From Bos javanicus (taxonomy: Eukaryota > Chordata > Mammalia > Artiodactyla > Bovidae), in assembly GCF_032452875.1 (NCBI RefSeq), contig NC_083896.1, positions 5,518,001 to 5,582,000 of the forward strand: a stretch of DNA of 64,000 nucleotides. The letters run 5' to 3'. The position numbers were made by a program, and so were the translations under genes. Positions 1 to 11,000 of the stretch are shown piece by piece. The notes below the pieces were generated by a model, which saw only the letters and a list, made by a program, of their open reading frames with translations, made no database searches and was not told the DNA's origin. How positions within the stretch are numbered: the stretch's first letter is position 1; each line of letters opens with the position of its first letter.

Positions 1-240
1 CTGAGACGGAGCCCCATCCCTACCTCTTTTGTGTGTGTCTCTCTCTCTTTTTTTTTTTTTTTAATATTTTTCCTACCTCTTTTTGAAGACAATGGGCTGC
101 TTTTCTGCGTGCCTGATGTCCTCTGCTGACATTCAGAAGTTGTTTTGTGGAATTTACTCAATGTTTAAGTGTTCTTTTGATGAATTGGTGAGGGAGGAAG
201 TGGTCTCCCCGTCCTATTCCTCTGCCATCGTAGGACCACC
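1..240 (-). mobile_element. L1 (bovine type) 5' end fragment, antisense
   Basis: The reverse complement matches the 5' end of the L1 that starts at 16071 in this window (the GAGGGGAGGAGCCAAG-type start and the stretch about failing to discard shared words such as CCACAAAACAACTTCTGAA). Only the 5' ~240 bp is present, joined directly to an antisense L1 3' end, so this is a rearranged or doubly inserted fragment without a usable ORF. Confidence 0.75.
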
Positions 241-640
241 TCCCTATTATTATTTTTTAAATAAATTTATTTGTTTTAATTGGAGGCTAATTACTTTACA
301 ATATTGTATTGGTTTTCCATACATCAATATGAATCCGCCACAGGTATACACATGTTACCCATACTGAACCCCTCTCCCACCTCCTTCAATGTACCATCCC
401 TCTGGGTCATCCCAGTGCACCAGCCCCAAGCATCCTGTATCATGCAATGAACCTGGCCTTGAGATTCATTTCATATATGATATTATACATGTTTCAATGC
501 CATTCTCCCAAATCATCCCACCCTCTCCCTCTCCCACAGAGTCCAAAAGACTGTTCTATATTTTAATGGGAGGCTAACTACAATATTATAGTGGTGTTTG
601 GCATACATTGACATGAATCAGCCATTGGTGTACAGGTATC
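241..640 (-). mobile_element. L1 3' end fragments, antisense (two in a row)
   Basis: Positions 241-556 are the reverse complement of the L1 3' UTR seen near 24840-25130, including the 'GGAGGCTAATTACTTTACAA' word next to the reversed A-rich tail. A second, diverged copy of the same 3' end starts near 557 and runs to about 640. No coding capacity. Confidence 0.7.
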
Positions 641-657
641 AGGGTCTTTTATGATGA

Positions 658-745
658 ATTGGCTCTTCCAGTCAGGTGGACAAAGTACTGGAGTTTGAGC
701 TCCCGTATCAGTACTTGCAATGAATATTCAGGGTTGACTTCCAAG
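658..745 (-). mobile_element. BovB/SINE 3' fragment, antisense
   Basis: A short stretch resembles the reversed 3' region of BovB (AGTACTGGAGTTT followed by CAATGAATATTCAGGGTTGA), as seen in longer copies elsewhere in this window. Too short to place within a subfamily. Confidence 0.45.
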
Positions 746-918
746 TTTGCAGGAGATGCAGACAGGTACTGCCAGTCCAAAATGAGACAGGCCATTCTGG
801 GTACTGACCTTCAGGAGGTGGTTATTAGGACCTTGTCTTTGGGCAAATCAACTATCTGACTAGTTTAGCTGAGCTGCCATCCTGAATACTCAGACCTAAT
901 TGCTTGCTTTCTCCCCAG

Positions 919-1490
919 ATGCCCAAGGACCCCCTTGGACCACCCAGCAGTAACTAACTGGCAGCTTACAGAGTCAGACTTGCCCCATCTGTCTCAGAGC
1001 CCAAACATGTGTCACCTCAAAGGCCTGGATCTGAGTGGGGTCACCATGATGGACTTTGGTCCTGAGATCATCCACATTATTCTGGAACAAGTTGCAGCCA
1101 CCCTTCAGGAGCTGAACTTAGAGGAGTGTGGGATCACAGAGTCCCAGCATGAGTCCATCCTCTGCCCTGAGCCACTTTTCAAGCTTGGGACCTTCATTCT
1201 GTGTGGGAACGTCCTTTCTGGCCATCCTGGAGAAGCTTCTGAGTCACACCAATGGGCTGAGCAACTTAAGTGATGAGTCTGATCCTGCCCCTCAGGAGAG
1301 TGGCAGCCCTCATGGAGCCCTTCACCTGGGCCAACTCGTCCAGCTTCAAGATAAACTCATCGAGATTATGTGGGATTTAGAACATCCAAGGTTCATCTGA
1401 CTTAATCCAGCCTGTGTCCTCACTGCGGCAACAAGACATTTGATCCCAAGGAGCCCTTTCTGAACCACGGTTATACTCCTTCTAGCTGGA
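919..1490 (+). pseudogene. PRAME-family terminal exon, pseudogene
   Basis: The translation resembles the C-terminal leucine-rich repeats of PRAME: a 'LSQSP...LKGLDLSGV' repeat, 'LQELNLEECGITESQ', then after a frameshift 'LLSHTNGLSNL', 'GALHLGQLVQLQDKLIEIMWDLEHP' in part, and a last cysteine-rich 'PHCG' segment readable only in yet another frame. A splice-acceptor-like CTCCCCAG precedes it at 911-918. Reading is split over at least three frames (first break near 1165-1240) and a TGA follows the LEHPRFI residues, so it cannot encode a full protein. PRAME proteins are substrate receptors of cullin-2 ligases expressed mainly in testis; no role is likely for this relic. An AATAAA at about 1794-1799 may be its old polyadenylation signal. 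Confidence 0.75.
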
Positions 1491-2004
1491 TGCATCTGTC
1501 AAAGTTTACTTCTGGTCACCTGTAAACTAAAATCTCGGCAGTAGATGCATCAGGAACAGAAAACCAATCCATGGTTTCAGACATCAGCTCAACATGAACG
1601 GAAAGGAAAGATGATCGATCTTGCAGTGATGCTGGATTGCAAGGGGAAATGTAGACTTTGGGAGGTGTTGGAACTTTTGGGGATATGTATTTATACAATC
1701 AAATATGCACCTCAATTTTTGGAGCTGCATGTGGGTTTGTGACCCACATGTTGGAATTTTCCCTGGGTAGATGCTTCTAAAGCAATTGTCAAAAATAAAG
1801 AAACTCTTGTTGAAAACCAACTGCTGCCTTCCCTGATTTAATACTCTCTTTTCAGCTTATACCTCAGCAATCTCCAGATATTGATTTTTTTTAAAAAAGC
1901 ACTGCATTGTCTATGATCCGAAACCTTACCATTCCTGCACCTTCTTTTTCGGTTAAGAGCATCTTTTAACCCTTTGCTTATTTCTTTGGCTTTCTTGTTC
2001 CTCA

Positions 2005-2475
2005 CTGTCTCCCAGAGTTTGCCCAATGTCTTGTCCATTCCACTGGTGATATCATCCAGCCATCTCATCCTCTGATGCCCTCTTTTCCTTCTGCCCTCAA
2101 TATTTCCCAGCATCAGGGACTTTTCCAATGAGTTAGCTGTTCTCATAAGATGACCAAAATACTGAAGTTTCAGCTTCAGCATCAGTCCTTCCAATGACCA
2201 TTCAGGACTGATTTCCTTTAGGATTGATGGGTTTGATCTCCTTGCTGTCCAAGGGACTCTCCAGAGTCTTCCCCAGTACTACCATTTGAAAGAGTCATTT
2301 CTTCAGTGCTCAGCTTTTCTTAGGGTCCAACTCTCACATAGCCATGTATATGGCTACTGGAAAAACCATAGCTTGACTATACAAAGTGGTGTAGGCAAAG
2401 TGGTGTCCCTGCTCTTTATTATGCTGACCAGGTTTGCCATAGCTTTCTGTCCAAGAAGCAAGCATCTATTCTTCA
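2005..2475 (-). mobile_element. BovB (RTE) LINE 3' fragment, antisense
   Basis: On the minus strand the ORF at 1838-2194 contains the BovB ORF C-terminal signature 'LKLQYFGHLMR', 'SLEKSLMLG', 'RMRWLDDITSGMD'. The fragment is degraded and lacks the endonuclease and most of the reverse transcriptase. Confidence 0.8.
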
Positions 2476-2782
2476 AACCACAGAACTTTATTGTTTTTCT
2501 TGCTAACTCTCAGGAAAATGAAACAGATGTAATAACAGATATGGTAATTATGACAAAGATGGAAATTCATATCCGTAAGCATCATGATCAGCATGCCAAG
2601 ATGTCCAGAGGGTTACCATTAAGATGAAAGCACAGATGATTGCAAAGTTCTGGGAATTTTTATTGTTATTCCACTCAGCTTTCTGCATTTTATTGAATAT
2701 TCTGTGTTATCAGATCCTTTTCCATAACCAGTGTTGGGAATAAAGGCATAATCCTTTTAGAAAATCTAGAGCAAACATCAGA

Positions 2783-3055
2783 GAAGGCAATGACAACCCA
2801 CTCCAGTACTCTTGCCTGGAAAATCCAATGGATGGAGGAGCCTGGTATGCTGCAGTCCATGAGGTCGCTAAGAGTTAGGCATAACTGAGCGACTTCACTT
2901 TCACTTTTCACTTTCATGCATTGTAGAAGAAATGGCAACCCACTCCAGTGTTCTTGCTTGGAGAATCCCAGGGACGGGGGAGTCTGGTGGGCTGCCGTCT
3001 ATGGGGTCACACAGAGTTGGACACAACTGAAGCAACTTAGCAGCAGCAGCAGCAT
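2783..3055 (+). mobile_element. BOV-A2 SINE
   Basis: Two Bov-A monomers in tandem, each starting with a GAGAAGGCAATG/GAAGAAATGGCA word followed by ACCCACTCCAGT, ending in a GCAGCAGCAGCAGC tail. This dimer structure defines BOV-A2, a non-autonomous SINE mobilised by BovB. Confidence 0.85.
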
Positions 3056-3494
3056 TTTCCTAAAAGGACTTTAAATGTCTGGTCACAACTCAATTATATC
3101 TCCTCCTATATCATTCATATAATCACACCTATATCACTTCTATGTATCACTCCTACAATTGACTATATCAATTATAACTCCTCCTCCCTGCCAGGCATGG
3201 AGCGGTGAGAACCAGTTTCAATCTTGTTGGCAGTGTGCAAAACATCTTACAGAACTGAGGACCTCACCTTTGACAGTGAAGGACACACAAAGATGAGAAA
3301 CTGTGACTTATACACCCACTGGTAGAAGCATGAAGAATACCCATGCCCAAAGTCACGGTCTGAGTCAGCAGGGAGAGCCCTGCAGAGAGCTCTTCATTCC
3401 AACAGTTAATTAGATGCTGTGTTACCCTCTGTGTGTATTAACCCACTGAACAGCCAAAGAAATAAGCAAGGAGGTAAGAGTTGCCCCAGGAGGC
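3056..3494. other. Unassigned interval
   Basis: I see no ORF with family resemblance, no exon-like splice pair and no repeat I can name here. Confidence 0.4.
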
Positions 3495-3605
3495 TTACAT
3501 GGTGGCTCAGATGGCAAAGAATCTACCTGTAGTCCAGGAGACTGGGGTTCAAGCCCTGGACTGGGAAGGTCCCCGGGAGAAGGGAACACCTACCCACTCC
3601 ATATG
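3495..3605 (+). mobile_element. Bov-tA (tRNA-Glu derived) SINE fragment
   Basis: GGTGGCTCAGATGGCAAAGAAT and the following GTTCAAGCCCTGG are the A-box and B-box regions of the tRNA-derived part of Bov-tA. It lies exactly at the left edge of the homology between TRIM copies A and B. Confidence 0.65.
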
Positions 3606-4226
3606 GATACAAGTCTAGCTTTTTAGGTCCATTTAAATTCCCATTAAAGCATATTGATCTCTTCCCTCGAAAAGGCATGGTTTCAAAAGACCTATCAGTA
3701 ATCACAATTGGCACAGATTAGTTCAAAAAATGCTAGTATATGGGAAAACCACAGCATGAAAAGTGTTCCTAGGACAAATTTTGCATATTTGAATAAACCT
3801 TGTCAGACACAGAGTATAAGACACATTGCATAAGTGTCACTGTGAAGGAGAGGAGAGGAATAGACTAGTGCCTAGAGGGAAATTAGAGCACTATATGTAT
3901 TTTTTAAAAACTGTACAAAATAAGTTTTATCACTTTAAAGAATATTTAGAAAACCAGAGAAAAGAAGAGAAAATTCAGATCCAATTTAGAGAGGAAATAA
4001 CTTATGAAGTAAGAACCCTGAAGAATCCTCTTAATGATAGATCTTGAGACCCCTAGATAGCTTGATTCAAACACGGAAAGAAACTAGGAACTCACAGAAA
4101 ATGGACAGGAAGATATCTGAGACCAAAAGTTTGTCAACAACTTTCTTGATGACATGAAGGAAATAATATTTGAGGTTTTCTTTTAAATATGAACATAAGC
4201 GTGCTTTGGATCCTCTATCCCCTCAG

Positions 4227-4456
4227 AAATATGTGGTCTTAAGGGAGGTGACAATTACAAGCTGAATATCAGAGGATGCTTCTGTTGCTCCGGGAGGAGG
4301 AGCAACTGCATCTGGAGGCTCTGGAGAGAGAAGTCAAGGACATTTGTGAACAACTCGAAGAGAGTGTTCAGAATGACTCAGTACAGAGAAAGTCTGAAAG
4401 AATTGTACAGACAGCTGACCGAGATATGCCACAAGCTGGACATGGAGCTGCTCCAG
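4227..4456 (+). pseudogene. TRIM copy A coiled-coil exon relic
   Basis: Preceded by the acceptor CCCCTCAG. The translated middle 'EEEQLHLEALEREVKDICEQLEESV' family region (given here only in part) matches the coiled coil of copies B and C. Two indels put it in three frames, and GT to AT at 4457-4458 destroys the donor. Confidence 0.85.
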
Positions 4457-4611
4457 ATGAGAAAGGAGGGTCCATCCTCAGAGAGAGAAACACTCTTCTA
4501 GACGAGCTGCTGTGACACTGAAATATTACCTATCCAGATATATGGTAACAAAATCAGCAAAATTCTGTGACCAGGGGAAAGTTAATTTTCTTGGCATAAA
4601 TCTCACTATTA

Positions 4612-5190
4612 GTTCAGTTCAGTTCAGTCGCTCAGTTGTGTCTGAATCTTTTGGACTTCATGAATTGCAGCACTCCAGGCCTTCCTGTCCATCACCAACT
4701 CCCGGAGTTCACTCAAACTCATGTCCATTGAGTCGGTGATACCATCCAGCAATCTCATCATCTGTCGGCCCTTCTCCTCCTGCCCCCAATCTCTCCCAGC
4801 ATCAGAGTCTTTTCCAATGAGTCAACTCTTCGCATGAGGTGCCCAAAGTACGGGAATTTCAGCTTTAGCATCAATCCTTCCAATGAACACACAGGAGTGA
4901 TCTTTAGGATGGACTGGTTGGATCTCTTTGCAGTCCAAGGGACTGTCAAGAGTCTTCTCCAACACCACAGTTCCAAAGCATCAATTCTTCAACCTGCAGC
5001 TTTCTTCACAGTCCAACTCTCACATCCATACATGACCACTGCAAAAACCATAGCCTTGACTAGATGGACCTTAGTTGGCAGAGTAATGTCTCTGCTTTTT
5101 AATATGCTATCTAGGTTGGTCATAACTTTCGTTCCAATCAGTAAGCGTCTTTTAATTTCATGGCTGCAATCTCCATCTGCAGTGTACATT
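4612..5190 (-). mobile_element. BovB 3' fragment, antisense
   Basis: Begins at the reversed (TTCAG)n-like 3' terminus AGTTCAGTTCAGTTCAGTCG, then reads through the reversed BovB ORF C-terminus, including 'FPYFGHLMRRVDSLEKTLMLG' and 'VVMYGCESWTVKKA' in minus-strand ORFs at 4758-4976 and 4989-5189. It lies between the coiled-coil and the small exon of TRIM copy A, i.e. in its intron. Confidence 0.85.
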
Positions 5191-6309
5191 CCCCTAAACC
5201 CTTGTCACTCTCTGCTATCCACACCCTGAGGATGCTGAGGTTCTTCCTGTCATCTAGGTAAGACATTTCATGCAGGTATCAATTTTAAAGCACTCTATAA
5301 TTCGTTTTATTCAGTTGTCTCTTTTGCTTTAATTGTTACTACAAATGGTGAGATTTATCCTTGAACATAGCACTAGGTAGTGAAGACATTGGAAACTTAG
5401 ATGTTGATGCATCTTGAGGCAAACCCTTCCTGCCCCCTTTCCTTCCTTAATGTGCCTGGAAGAAGCACATCATGTTTTACTTTAGGCTCGGTTATGAAGA
5501 TAGCTTCTGAGTGTTCTCTATAAAAGAATTAGAAAGCCATATCTAATACACAAACAGGAGTAGTAAAGAACATGAAAAAAGGATAGAACTCTCATGATTA
5601 ATGTGATCTTTTCTTTTTTGTTTTTCTTTGATAGGGCTTGGAAAAAATAAGGAAAGGCAAGTATACACTAATGATTTTTGATTTCTGAAAAATTTGTTGT
5701 CTTTTTCATGAAGTGGATTCACCATTGTTCCTTGGGACCATGGGGAATTGATTTCAGGTCCTCCCCCATTCCCAAATTCCAGGATAAAGAATCCTTTGTA
5801 CATAATGCCATAGTATTTGCAGATAAATTCTAAGCATGTTCCTGTACATTTTGCCATCTCTAGTCAACTTATTACAACTAACATTTTACAGTGTAAATTA
5901 AATGCAATATAAGTCATTCCCCGGTATGTGGCATTTTCAAGTTTTACATTTTTGGAACTGTCTGTAAATGTTTTCTGATTTTTTCCCATTCAGAACAAGG
6001 GAAAAGGAGAAAGGAAGTTTAGAGTGGGAATCTGGGATTGACCTGTACACACCATGTATGAAATATAGTTAGGAAAGTAGCTCTACAAGCTCCTATTGTA
6101 AAATAAATGAATAAATAAACAAATAAATAGCCTAGAATGTACAGATTAAATCCATGTGTGAATCCATAGGTACAGAACACTAGCATATGTATTATCAATA
6201 TTGTCTTTTTGGCCATTTTCTATTTCATTTCAAAAGAACTTTGAGGACTTCTGATCCTTGGTCTCAGAAGTTTCCTTTTCATTTGACTGAAAACAAATAT
6301 ACCTGCGAA

Positions 6310-6622
6310 AGTGAAAGTAGCTCACTCGTGTCTGACTCTTTGAGACCTCATGGACTATACAGTCCATGGAATTCTCCAGGCCAGAATACTGGAGTGGGTA
6401 GCCTTTCCTTTCTCCAGGTTACCTTCCCAACCCAGGGATTGAACCCAGGTCTCCTGCATTGCAGGTGGATTCTTTACCAGCTGAGCCGCAAGGGAAGCCC
6501 AAGAATACTGGAATGGGTAACCTATCCCTTGTCCAGTGGATCTTCCCGACCCCAGGATTTGAACCAGGTTCTCCTGCATTGCAGATGGTTTCTTTACCAA
6601 CTGAGCTATGAGGGAGGCTGAT
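6310..6622 (-). mobile_element. Bov-tA SINE dimer, antisense
   Basis: Two reversed tRNA-derived units, each with TGCATTGCAG-type and 'TCTTTACCA(A/G)CTGAGC' words followed by AGGGAAGCCC or a variant. This is the reversed Bov-tA layout; it sits in the intron remnant of TRIM copy A. Confidence 0.8.
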
Positions 6623-7380
6623 ATACCTGAGAACATGCTGACATACTTGGCTTTGTTCCACCCACTCACCCCATCCTCTCCAACCTCACCAAAATAAAAC
6701 TTAGTGAAGGGATTTTTCTAGGATATCACAGAGGAAGCACCTACCCTAGTAAGTTGGAAGGTGAGAAAATTACGAAAGAAACATATTCCCCACACATGAC
6801 AAGTGAGACTGTGATATTGATAATACTGAGTAGCAGTGACTCAGCCTGTTCCATCACAGCAAGCCCCCTGCAGGCAGGACCTCACAGGGAGGTGCTTCCT
6901 GATACCCACCAAAGAGCAATGACTTTCAGGACCAGGGCAGCCAGGTTGGACCTGTGTCACTTTGCTGGACTGACAAGAGTAAACATGTCTGGTCAGTGAG
7001 CACTTCTGTTTAGACACAGAATGCATCCTTGATGACTACTTTGTGAGTGAAGCCTCAAAGCCTTAGCTTGAATGTCTTGCTCTCTATAAAATGCCCAGGG
7101 TCTTTGAATTGATGGAATTGAGGATGGGAATTAAGTTCAGTGAGTGAAAACTTGGAATAATGTCTGAGAAAAACGGGAAAATTGAAATTTGAGATAATTT
7201 CTATTTAGTAAAAATTATGGCAACATTTTTATATTCTCATGCAAGTAGAATATATTGTATATGCAAATCACCAAAAGTAGGAGAATCCTGAGAACATATC
7301 CTGTGGTGAAGTCTGCTGTTTTGCAATGCTCATGTGATTAACCTTTGGTCTTGAAATGGAACCAATGTCCTTTGTTACAG

Positions 7381-7474
7381 GGCTGACTTGGCACAGAAGC
7401 AGAAGCCTCAGCCCATGAACCCAGAGCTCCCTTCCTGGCCTCTTTATTCCTACACATGCTGAACCACTTCAGAG
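7381..7474 (+). pseudogene. TRIM copy A linker exon relic
   Basis: Flanked by TTTGTTACAG and AGAG|GTAAGA. It matches the 98-nt exon of copy B at 28205-28302 ('KPQPMNPEL' linker before SPRY) but is 94 nt long, so the frame is lost. It shows that copy A once ran towards a SPRY exon that is now missing. Confidence 0.8.
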
Positions 7475-7480
7475 GTAAGA

Positions 7481-8290
7481 GTCAGCCTTTTGATGATCAG
7501 GACTTTAGACCTTCATAGCTTAGGAACAAGCCTGCGTTCATTTATGATACATATTCTTGGACATGAAGGAGGTGCATAATTTCCTGAAGTTGTTAACATC
7601 TTTTCTGCCACTGTAGTCAGATTACAAACACCAAGGCTGACGTTTGCCACCTGTAGTTTCCTGAAAATGCCAATCCAGACACAGATATTTAGATATATTT
7701 GACACAGGCAGCAGCAATGAATCAAAGTTCCTGATTCTCCTCATTCTCTCAGTATTTGGTGATGTCCCTCTTTGGGATTTTGATGATTCTTATACTGATG
7801 TGCTGTGGTATCTCATTGATGTTTTAAAGCCCTTTGCTTTTCAGGCCTTTTAATTTTATTTTTTCCCCTCCCTTCATTTTCTCTTATTCTTTGTCCCTTG
7901 AGTGAGAAACCAGTCTTTTATTTTGTTCATTTGTGTGTTAAACATCCTTTTGTGAGATTGAGTGCAAGGCATATTGGGATGGGATCTGAGGATTTTTAAC
8001 TGCAAAAGAAGCTTCATAATGCTCAATATGAATCTCAATTCAGACTGAGACAGTTTTCATTTACATTCTTAAGGGTAAAGGGAGTGATAGAAGGGACATA
8101 TCTAAGCAGAGTGTGCTTCTCTCATGTATCCCAAAGGAGAGTGGCTTTCTGTTTCTTTCTCCACAGATACATAGAATCCCACAGACTGCTGGACTTCAGA
8201 AAGAACTCACCTGCTCAATCTTGAGAGTGCAGACAGTGGAAATACCGTTGAGGTTTCTGATCTGCTGGGACCATACATTTCACAAAAACC
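7481..8290. other. Interval between TRIM copy A and the UBTFL1-like gene
   Basis: No SPRY exon is found where copy A should continue. No ORF or splice structure stands out; part of 7740-7840 may be old LINE sequence but I cannot place it. The right part should contain the upstream sequence of the UBTFL1-like gene. Confidence 0.4.
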
Positions 8291-8298
8291 TAGAAAAC

Positions 8299-8424
8299 GT
8301 GCTGCCTAAAAGCCAAGATGACTGGTCCAGAGAAAACATTGTTCAATTACTGGAATGTACAAAAAAAAAAAATCTATCCAGTGACAAGCACATGTTCAAA
8401 ATAACTCAGTCAGTGATGGACTGA
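8299..8424 (+). pseudogene. Disconnected N-terminal segment of UBTFL1-like gene
   Basis: This frame reads 'LPKSQDDWSRENIVQLLECTKKKNLSS' in part and ends 'SVMD' stop (TGA 8422-8424). It aligns with the N-terminus of UBTF/UBTFL1, which continues past MDW without a stop. A TGA at the expected Trp and a 1-nt shift in the A-run after it separate it from the main ORF at 8457. The position expected for the initiator ATG reads GTG. So the N-terminal ~40 residues of the family are present in DNA but not in frame with the rest. Confidence 0.75.
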
Positions 8425-8456
8425 GAAAAATAGCTTGTAAAGAATTTTCTGGGGAA

Positions 8457-9527
8457 ATGTACAAACTCAAATGGTTAGAGATTTCCCGTAATGTTAGAAA
8501 GCTTCATACTTTGACAGAATTAGTCCTGGAAGCTAAGGAAAATGTTCACAATCCTTCCAAAAGCAGAAAACACAAGAAACATCCTGATTTACCCAAGAAC
8601 CCCTTGACAGCTTACCTCCACTTTTTTAAAGAGATGAGACCTCAGTACCTCCAAAAACACCCCATGATGAGCAACCAGGAGCTGACCAAGGCTCCATCTG
8701 AGGAATACAGAAAGCTGCCAGAACAGCTCAAGCTGAAATATAGTCAAGATTTCCAGAAAGAAAAGCAGGAGTTTCAGGAGAAAATGGCTCTATTTAGAAA
8801 ACAGCACCCTGATCTAGTCCAGAGCTCCAAGAAAACTGATGTCCCCAAAGGAAGTCAAAGCAAAGTGCCAAAGAAGTTTCAGGAAAATGTGCACACAGTG
8901 AAGTCTCCCCCAGAAAACAATTTACTCATGAAGTGTAAATTCCAAGGAGAGCCCAAAAAGCCCCTAATGAATGGCTATCACAAGTTCCACCAGGATCTCT
9001 GGTTGAGCAGGGAGCTGAAAGTAGTGCCCCCAAGGGAGCGCATGGTGGAGATCAGTAGATGCTGGCAGCGGGTCCCCCAGGACCAGAAGGAGCTTTATAA
9101 GAAGCAGGCGGAGGGACTGCAGACACAGTACAAGGTGGACCTTCATCTCTGGCTCAGGACTCTGCCTCCTGAAGAATATGCTGCTTACAGAGAGGTGACC
9201 TGTGTTAAGCGTAAGAACATGAGCGTGACAGGGGGTCTGAACCCCAAGAGTAGAAGGATGGGTCTGAAGTCCCCATCATCAAGGAATCTGCAAGGAAGAC
9301 TTAGAGAGGACCCGGGGCTTCAGGCTGCAGAGATAGCATCATCAGACACGACAGGAGAACATTCTCCTGCCTCAGGGAGATCAGAGGAAAATGAGGACGA
9401 GGAGGAAGGCAGCCACTCCTCAGCCCCCAGCAGTGAGGATGAAGATGGAGATTTTGAGCCCGAGGAGCACAGCTCCAGCTCATCGTCCTCAAGGGACTCC
9501 TCTGACTCGGATCCCAGCTGGGTTTAG
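8457..9527 (+). CDS. UBTFL1: UBTFL1-like HMG-box protein (356 aa)
   Basis: Intronless ORF resembling UBTFL1, the testis/early-embryo retrogene derived from the rRNA-gene transcription factor UBTF. After the start come 'YKLKWLEISRNVRKL' and an HMG box at about residues 41-115 ('KNPLTAYLHFFKE', 'KLPEQLKLKYSQDFQKEKQEF'). A second box at about residues 165-245 carries 'GEPKKPLMNGYHKFHQDLW', 'ERMVEISRCWQRVPQDQKE' and 'QYKVDLHLWLRTL'. The C-terminus is an acidic, serine-rich tail (about 300-356), as in UBTF. HMG boxes bind and bend DNA; a nuclear role is inferred. The ATG at 8457 is the first usable start in this frame; family members begin about 40 residues earlier, but that part is out of frame here (8299-8424). 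It may therefore be a shortened gene or an early pseudogene. It lies beside TRIM64-like genes, as in the human cluster. Confidence 0.85.
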   Translation: MYKLKWLEISRNVRKLHTLTELVLEAKENVHNPSKSRKHKKHPDLPKNPLTAYLHFFKEMRPQYLQKHPMMSNQELTKAPSEEYRKLPEQLKLKYSQDFQKEKQEFQEKMALFRKQHPDLVQSSKKTDVPKGSQSKVPKKFQENVHTVKSPPENNLLMKCKFQGEPKKPLMNGYHKFHQDLWLSRELKVVPPRERMVEISRCWQRVPQDQKELYKKQAEGLQTQYKVDLHLWLRTLPPEEYAAYREVTCVKRKNMSVTGGLNPKSRRMGLKSPSSRNLQGRLREDPGLQAAEIASSDTTGEHSPASGRSEENEDEEEGSHSSAPSSEDEDGDFEPEEHSSSSSSSRDSSDSDPSWV

Positions 9528-9729
9528 TTCACATCCTGAAGAGACAGAACTTTCAGCAAAAGTCCATGGGCTCTTCTCTCTATGCCTCTTCATTGCCTTC
9601 CTTCTTTCCCTCCCTCTTCATACAAAGTGGGACCTGTTGGAAAGAAGGCATCTTGAACTGTAATCTCTGGCCTCTCCATCTACCCCAGGTTCACCCCGAG
9701 AGAAAATCAATGCAATGTGAAGCCTTGTG

Positions 9730-9735
9730 GAATAA
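9730..9735 (+). terminator. Polyadenylation signal of the UBTFL1-like gene
   Basis: AATAAA in CTTGTGGAATAAACCC, about 200 nt after the stop codon, fits the end of a retrogene transcript. No other canonical hexamer is nearer. Confidence 0.5.
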
Positions 9736-9739
9736 ACCC

Positions 9740-10230
9740 TGAGCTGACTGGGCTGCGGGGCACCCTGGACTAGACTGAGATCCCTGAACTGGAAAGGTTT
9801 GCTCTCTTCACCCTCTGCCTGCTAGACGTGTGAGGGGCTCCAGGGGTCTGTAAGCCCCTTCTCTGTGACCTTGTTCCTCAGGACTCAGGCAGTGATCTGG
9901 GGAGGGAAGATCTGATTGACTGGATGTAGGTGAGCTGCCTTTAAAAACATTGCCTAGGCCCCTTCTCTCTGAAGTGAGGAGCTGGCCCTTCCTTACCTTG
10001 GAAGTGGGCTGGGTACGCGGGCAGCAGCATTTCTATATGTACATTCATCCTTTTAGCTATCAGTGAGATGTTATTACTGATTTCAAAAATTAGAAATTTT
10101 AAACTGCTCCATTTGAGTTAGCTTTTCCTTAAAGACAGCATCCTTTGACTCAATTATACTAATTTCCCAGGCCACATCTAAATTCCTTCTGGTTTCCACC
10201 ACAGGCCATCATGTGTTTACCGTGTGAAGT
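9740..10230. other. 3' flank of UBTFL1-like gene
   Basis: I see no further gene or named repeat. Confidence 0.4.
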
Positions 10231-10231
10231 A

Positions 10232-10535
10232 AACTGCAAGTCACTCACTCATGCCCGACTCTTTGCGACCCCATGGACTATACAGTCCATGGAATTCTCC
10301 AGGCTAGAATACTGGAGTGAGTATCTGTTCCCTTCTCCAGGGCATCTTCCCATCCCAGGGACTGAACTTGGAATTGCAGGCAGACTCTTTACCAGCTGAG
10401 CTGCAAGGGAAGCCCCAAAATACAGGAGTGGGTAGCCTATCCCTTCTCCAGTGGATCTTCCTGACCCATGAATCAAACTAGGGTCTCCTGTTTTGCAGTT
10501 GCATTCTTTACCAACTGAGCTATCAGGGAAGCCCT
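10232..10535 (-). mobile_element. Bov-tA SINE dimer, antisense
   Basis: Reversed tRNA-derived units with 'TCTTTACCAGCTGAGCTGCAAGGGAAGCCC' in outline and a second 'TTTACCAACTGAGCTATC' word, joined to the reversed Bov-A monomer (GACTCTTTGCGACCCCATGG). Confidence 0.8.
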
Positions 10536-10849
10536 TGATTTATTTGTATTATGTTATTAGATTGTATTACTTAGGTGTTATGTAAAAGTATTTTAGTCCA
10601 CAGGTTGCTAAACCGGGAATTTATGTAGTGGTATGACACTACTTTTATCATTTTGGTTTATTGTTATATTTGAAAACATGTTTAAAGCCAGCGCCATCTC
10701 ATTAAACATTTCTAAACATTATTTGATGTTTTCACTTTTGGTTCTCATGGACAATTAGTATCACAATTAGTAAGTTGTGTTCTTACATGTGAAAAGGGTT
10801 GGGTTTTGAGAATTCATCATACTCCTTCATGTGTTAGTGAAATATTTTA

Positions 10850-11000
10850 TTCTTTATAAATATACAGGCAGGGAACTACTGTACAGCACGTGGAACTCAG
10901 CTCAATGTTGTGACAGCCTGGATGCGAGGGGAGTTTGGGGGAGAATGTACACATGTATAAGTACAGAAGAGTCCCTTCATCCATACTTTCATGAACTGGG
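10850..11000 (+). mobile_element. Possible L1 3' UTR fragment
   Basis: CAGGGAACTACTGTACAGC and 'GGGGAGTTTGGGGGAGAATG' resemble the end of ruminant LINE 3' UTRs. Diverged; assignment is tentative. Confidence 0.3.

Larger units (their letters stand above)
3610..7480 (+). pseudogene. TRIM64-like copy A, truncated pseudogene
   Basis: Aligned by eye with copy B on the other strand, this region keeps intron and exon remnants of a TRIM64-like gene but has no RING exon upstream and no SPRY exon downstream. Recognisable parts are the main coiled-coil exon (4227-4456), a relic of the 23-nt exon (about 5635-5657) and the linker exon (7381-7474). The coiled-coil exon is 230 nt instead of 231: one extra base near 'ACAAGCTGAATATCAG' and a loss of two bases before 'TTCAGAATGACTC'. 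Its donor reads CAG|AT instead of CAG|GT. The 23-nt relic is followed by a GC-type donor, and the linker exon is 4 nt shorter than in B. A BovB (about 4612-5190) and an antisense SINE lie in its introns. No functional product is expected. Confidence 0.85.

Noticed and set aside
4758..5229. ORFs with repeated residues such as GHLMRRVDSLEKTLMLG as host genes
   Set aside because: These recur at 2005, 4758, 14797, 25291, 38469, 56876 and 60760 and are the BovB ORF C-terminus, not separate genes.
7481..8100. Missing SPRY exon of TRIM copy A between 7481 and 8100
   Set aside because: I looked for WEVDV/FLDYD-type words in the plus frames and found none; the region before the UBTFL1-like gene carries no SPRY similarity.
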